64,000 nt of DNA from JAHRVQ01 sp963976815 (lineage in GTDB: Bacteria; Pseudomonadota; Gammaproteobacteria; Pseudomonadales; Azotimanducaceae), in NCBI GenBank assembly GCA_963976815.1, contig CAXBLU010000002.1, positions 372,001-436,000 on the forward strand, written 5' to 3'. The notes beneath the pieces were generated by a model. The model ran no database searches. It saw only the letters and a list, made by a program, of their open reading frames with translations, and was not told where the DNA came from. A program made the translations under genes and the position numbers. The stretch's first letter is position 1; every line of letters begins with the position of its first letter. Below, piece after piece: positions 62,624-64,000 of this stretch.

Positions 62624-63826
62624 TTGTCATTGGATGACTCGAACTCTATACCGCGGCGATTCGGAGTTGGCTGGATCGCGGTTCTATTGCTCGCGTTGGC
62701 TGCTGCGGTTGCGCAAGCCTTTGGTCGGTTTAGCTATGGTCTGCTGTTACCCGCAGTCAGGGATGATATGGGGATTACCAATACTCTGGCGGGGCTTATT
62801 GGTGGTGCAAATGTTGGCGCCTATTTGCTTGGGACTATGGTAGTCGCCTGGGCAACCAGTCGATTCCCGTTGTTACAGGTATTGCGGGCTGGTCTTGTGT
62901 TGGCCGTGCTCGGTCTATTGCTGGCGGCACTTTCGAACTCTCCCATCCTGTTAGCGGCTGCATTGTTTGTGGCAGGTATAGGTGGTGCCTGCGTCTGGAT
63001 TCCCGCACCGATTATCGCCGCGGATGCCTTGCCGCCTGCCCGTCGTGGTGTTGCCGTTGCGCTGATGGGGTCGGGGATTGGTATTGGTGTTTCTTTTGTG
63101 AGTCTTTTAAGTGGTAGTTTGCGCTCGAGCGGTGGCGATGGTGCATGGTCACATGTTTATCAAATTATGTGTGGCCTTGGTTTTATCGTTTTGGTCGCGC
63201 TATTTATGTTGGTGCGCCACAAACAAGATAGACCCGCTGGTGGGGGTGGTATTGGTGGTTTTGCCGCGCTAACGCGGATGCGGGGTTGGAAGCCGTTTAT
63301 TTTTGCCTATTCAATATTTGGCTTTATGTATTTGCTGGTGATGGGTTTTCTTACCACACGGCTCGAAGACGACAGTGGCTGGAGCAGTAGCGAAGCGTCC
63401 GTTGCTTTTACACTGATGGGCCTGGCGATGATATTTGGTGGGCCTATTATTGTAGCGCTTGCATCGCGAATTGGTGCTCGCTGGTCAGCTGTACTTGCCT
63501 TTTTACTTTGGCCTAGTTTTATTCTAGTTGTTTTAACCGGAATGCAATGGCCCACCCTGATGGCCTGTGTCGGTCTTGGCTTTTTGTTTAGCGGTATCCC
63601 GACCCTCATGACGTTATATGTGGTTGAGAATACGGCGGCTCAGGATTATGGGCCGAGTTTTGCCGCGGGCACATTGGCTTTTGGCGTTGCCCAGACAATC
63701 TCGCCACCGATTGGTGGGTTTATTGCTGATCTCAGTGGTTCGTTTACGCCCGTGTTTATTTTGGCGAGCTTGATGGGCGTTTTAGGCGCGGTTGCGTCCC
63801 TGCAGTTTCCACGTCATGGTTCGTGA
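62624..63826 (+). CDS. MFS transporter, YbfB/YjiJ-like
   Basis: 400 residues from a TTG start, 12 membrane helices. FGRFSYGLLLPAVRDDMG early and GANVGAYLLGTM match the YbfB/YjiJ family. Substrate not known. It is divergent from zntB with a REP-like repeat between them. The start lacks a strong ribosome site, so a start a few codons away is possible. Confidence 0.83.
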   Translation: MSLDDSNSIPRRFGVGWIAVLLLALAAAVAQAFGRFSYGLLLPAVRDDMGITNTLAGLIGGANVGAYLLGTMVVAWATSRFPLLQVLRAGLVLAVLGLLLAALSNSPILLAAALFVAGIGGACVWIPAPIIAADALPPARRGVAVALMGSGIGIGVSFVSLLSGSLRSSGGDGAWSHVYQIMCGLGFIVLVALFMLVRHKQDRPAGGGGIGGFAALTRMRGWKPFIFAYSIFGFMYLLVMGFLTTRLEDDSGWSSSEASVAFTLMGLAMIFGGPIIVALASRIGARWSAVLAFLLWPSFILVVLTGMQWPTLMACVGLGFLFSGIPTLMTLYVVENTAAQDYGPSFAAGTLAFGVAQTISPPIGGFIADLSGSFTPVFILASLMGVLGAVASLQFPRHGS

Positions 63827-63900
63827 GATGCTAGAACAAAAACTACTCAGCTCAAGTATTATTGGGCAATCCAAACAGACATAATTTTAGGAGCAGACGA

Positions 63901-64000
63901 ATGGCACCAATCCCTCAAGGTGGAACAGTAGCGGTAACCGGAAGCGCAGGATTTATTGGTGGCTGGGTCGTACACCAGCTGTTAGAGGAGGGCTACCGGG
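63901..64000 (+). CDS. NAD-dependent epimerase/dehydratase (partial, runs off the right edge)
   Basis: Thirty-three residues are visible after an ATG at 63901 with TAGGAGCAG upstream. VAVTGSAGFIGGWVVHQLL is the GxxGxxG Rossmann start of extended SDRs (dihydroflavonol-reductase or epimerase type). The rest lies outside the window. Confidence 0.8.
   Translation, partial: MAPIPQGGTVAVTGSAGFIGGWVVHQLLEEGYR

Overview
The window looks like a chromosomal segment of a free-living, probably marine, gammaproteobacterium. This is inferred from gene content: CbpA/CbpM, a YafJ-like amidotransferase, YeaD-, YihG-, ZntB- and RhlE-like proteins, TopB, ATP-type PckA, a MipA/OmpV porin, several Lol-type lipoproteins, and the PhyH / GST / flavin-monooxygenase catabolic genes common in oceanic gammaproteobacteria. 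I see no rRNA, tRNA, CRISPR array, prophage or intact insertion sequence.

Layout. 1-4.5 kb: a membrane acyltransferase cut by the left edge, a divergent XRE regulator, a truncated VIT-domain gene and a 7TM-LytTR membrane regulator. 4.5-7.1 kb: S33 peptidase, class II amidotransferase, DUF2892 protein. 7.3-11.7 kb: an RND efflux permease and its adaptor. 11.8-16 kb: hybrid histidine kinase and a CHAT-protease lipoprotein. 16-21 kb: an orphan CxxC mini-protein, a CPBP protease broken by two frameshifts, an ABC exporter, a Kef antiporter. 21-26 kb: a DedA-rhodanese fusion with an in-frame TGA at the catalytic cysteine, pckA, an RHH regulator, a SulP transporter and a small partner. 26-32 kb: PncC-like, DUF2721, a hydrolase, a dicarboxylate/glutamate symporter, a tandem Usp protein, cbpA-cbpM. 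32-46 kb: a second CHAT lipoprotein, MipA, serine hydrolases, an OmpA-type lipoprotein, aldo-keto reductase, YeaD, a Fes-like esterase, a methyltransferase, a DUF385 protein and a second hybrid kinase. 46-64 kb: topB, YihG-like acyltransferase, SDR, a 7TMR-DISM kinase overlapping an RNA helicase, oxygenases, MFS carriers, two GSTs, an S1/P1 nuclease, a flavin monooxygenase, ZntB, and the start of an epimerase gene at the right edge.

The strongest candidate for something unusual is the DedA-rhodanese gene at 21083-22015. Its only interruption is a TGA exactly where rhodaneses carry the catalytic Cys. The frame continues through the rest of the rhodanese domain, and a hairpin with a G in its 5-nt loop starts 14 nt after the TGA, as expected for a bacterial SECIS. 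I call it a probable selenoprotein. Second is a duplicated set: two exported CHAT lipoproteins (13678, 32254) and two near-colinear membrane hybrid kinases (11771, 44450), with one kinase and one CHAT gene adjacent.

Several control sites can be read directly. They are a 17-bp dyad found twice around the XRE regulator, helically phased repeats before the LytTR gene, three 15-bp-spaced repeats before the RND operon, a near-consensus sigma70 promoter before sulP, a perfect FNR/Anr box between usp and cbpA, and 10-11-bp-spaced repeats before mipA. Two copies of a REP-like palindromic element lie at 57.8 and 62.6 kb. Functional calls rest on motif recognition only; no database search was run.
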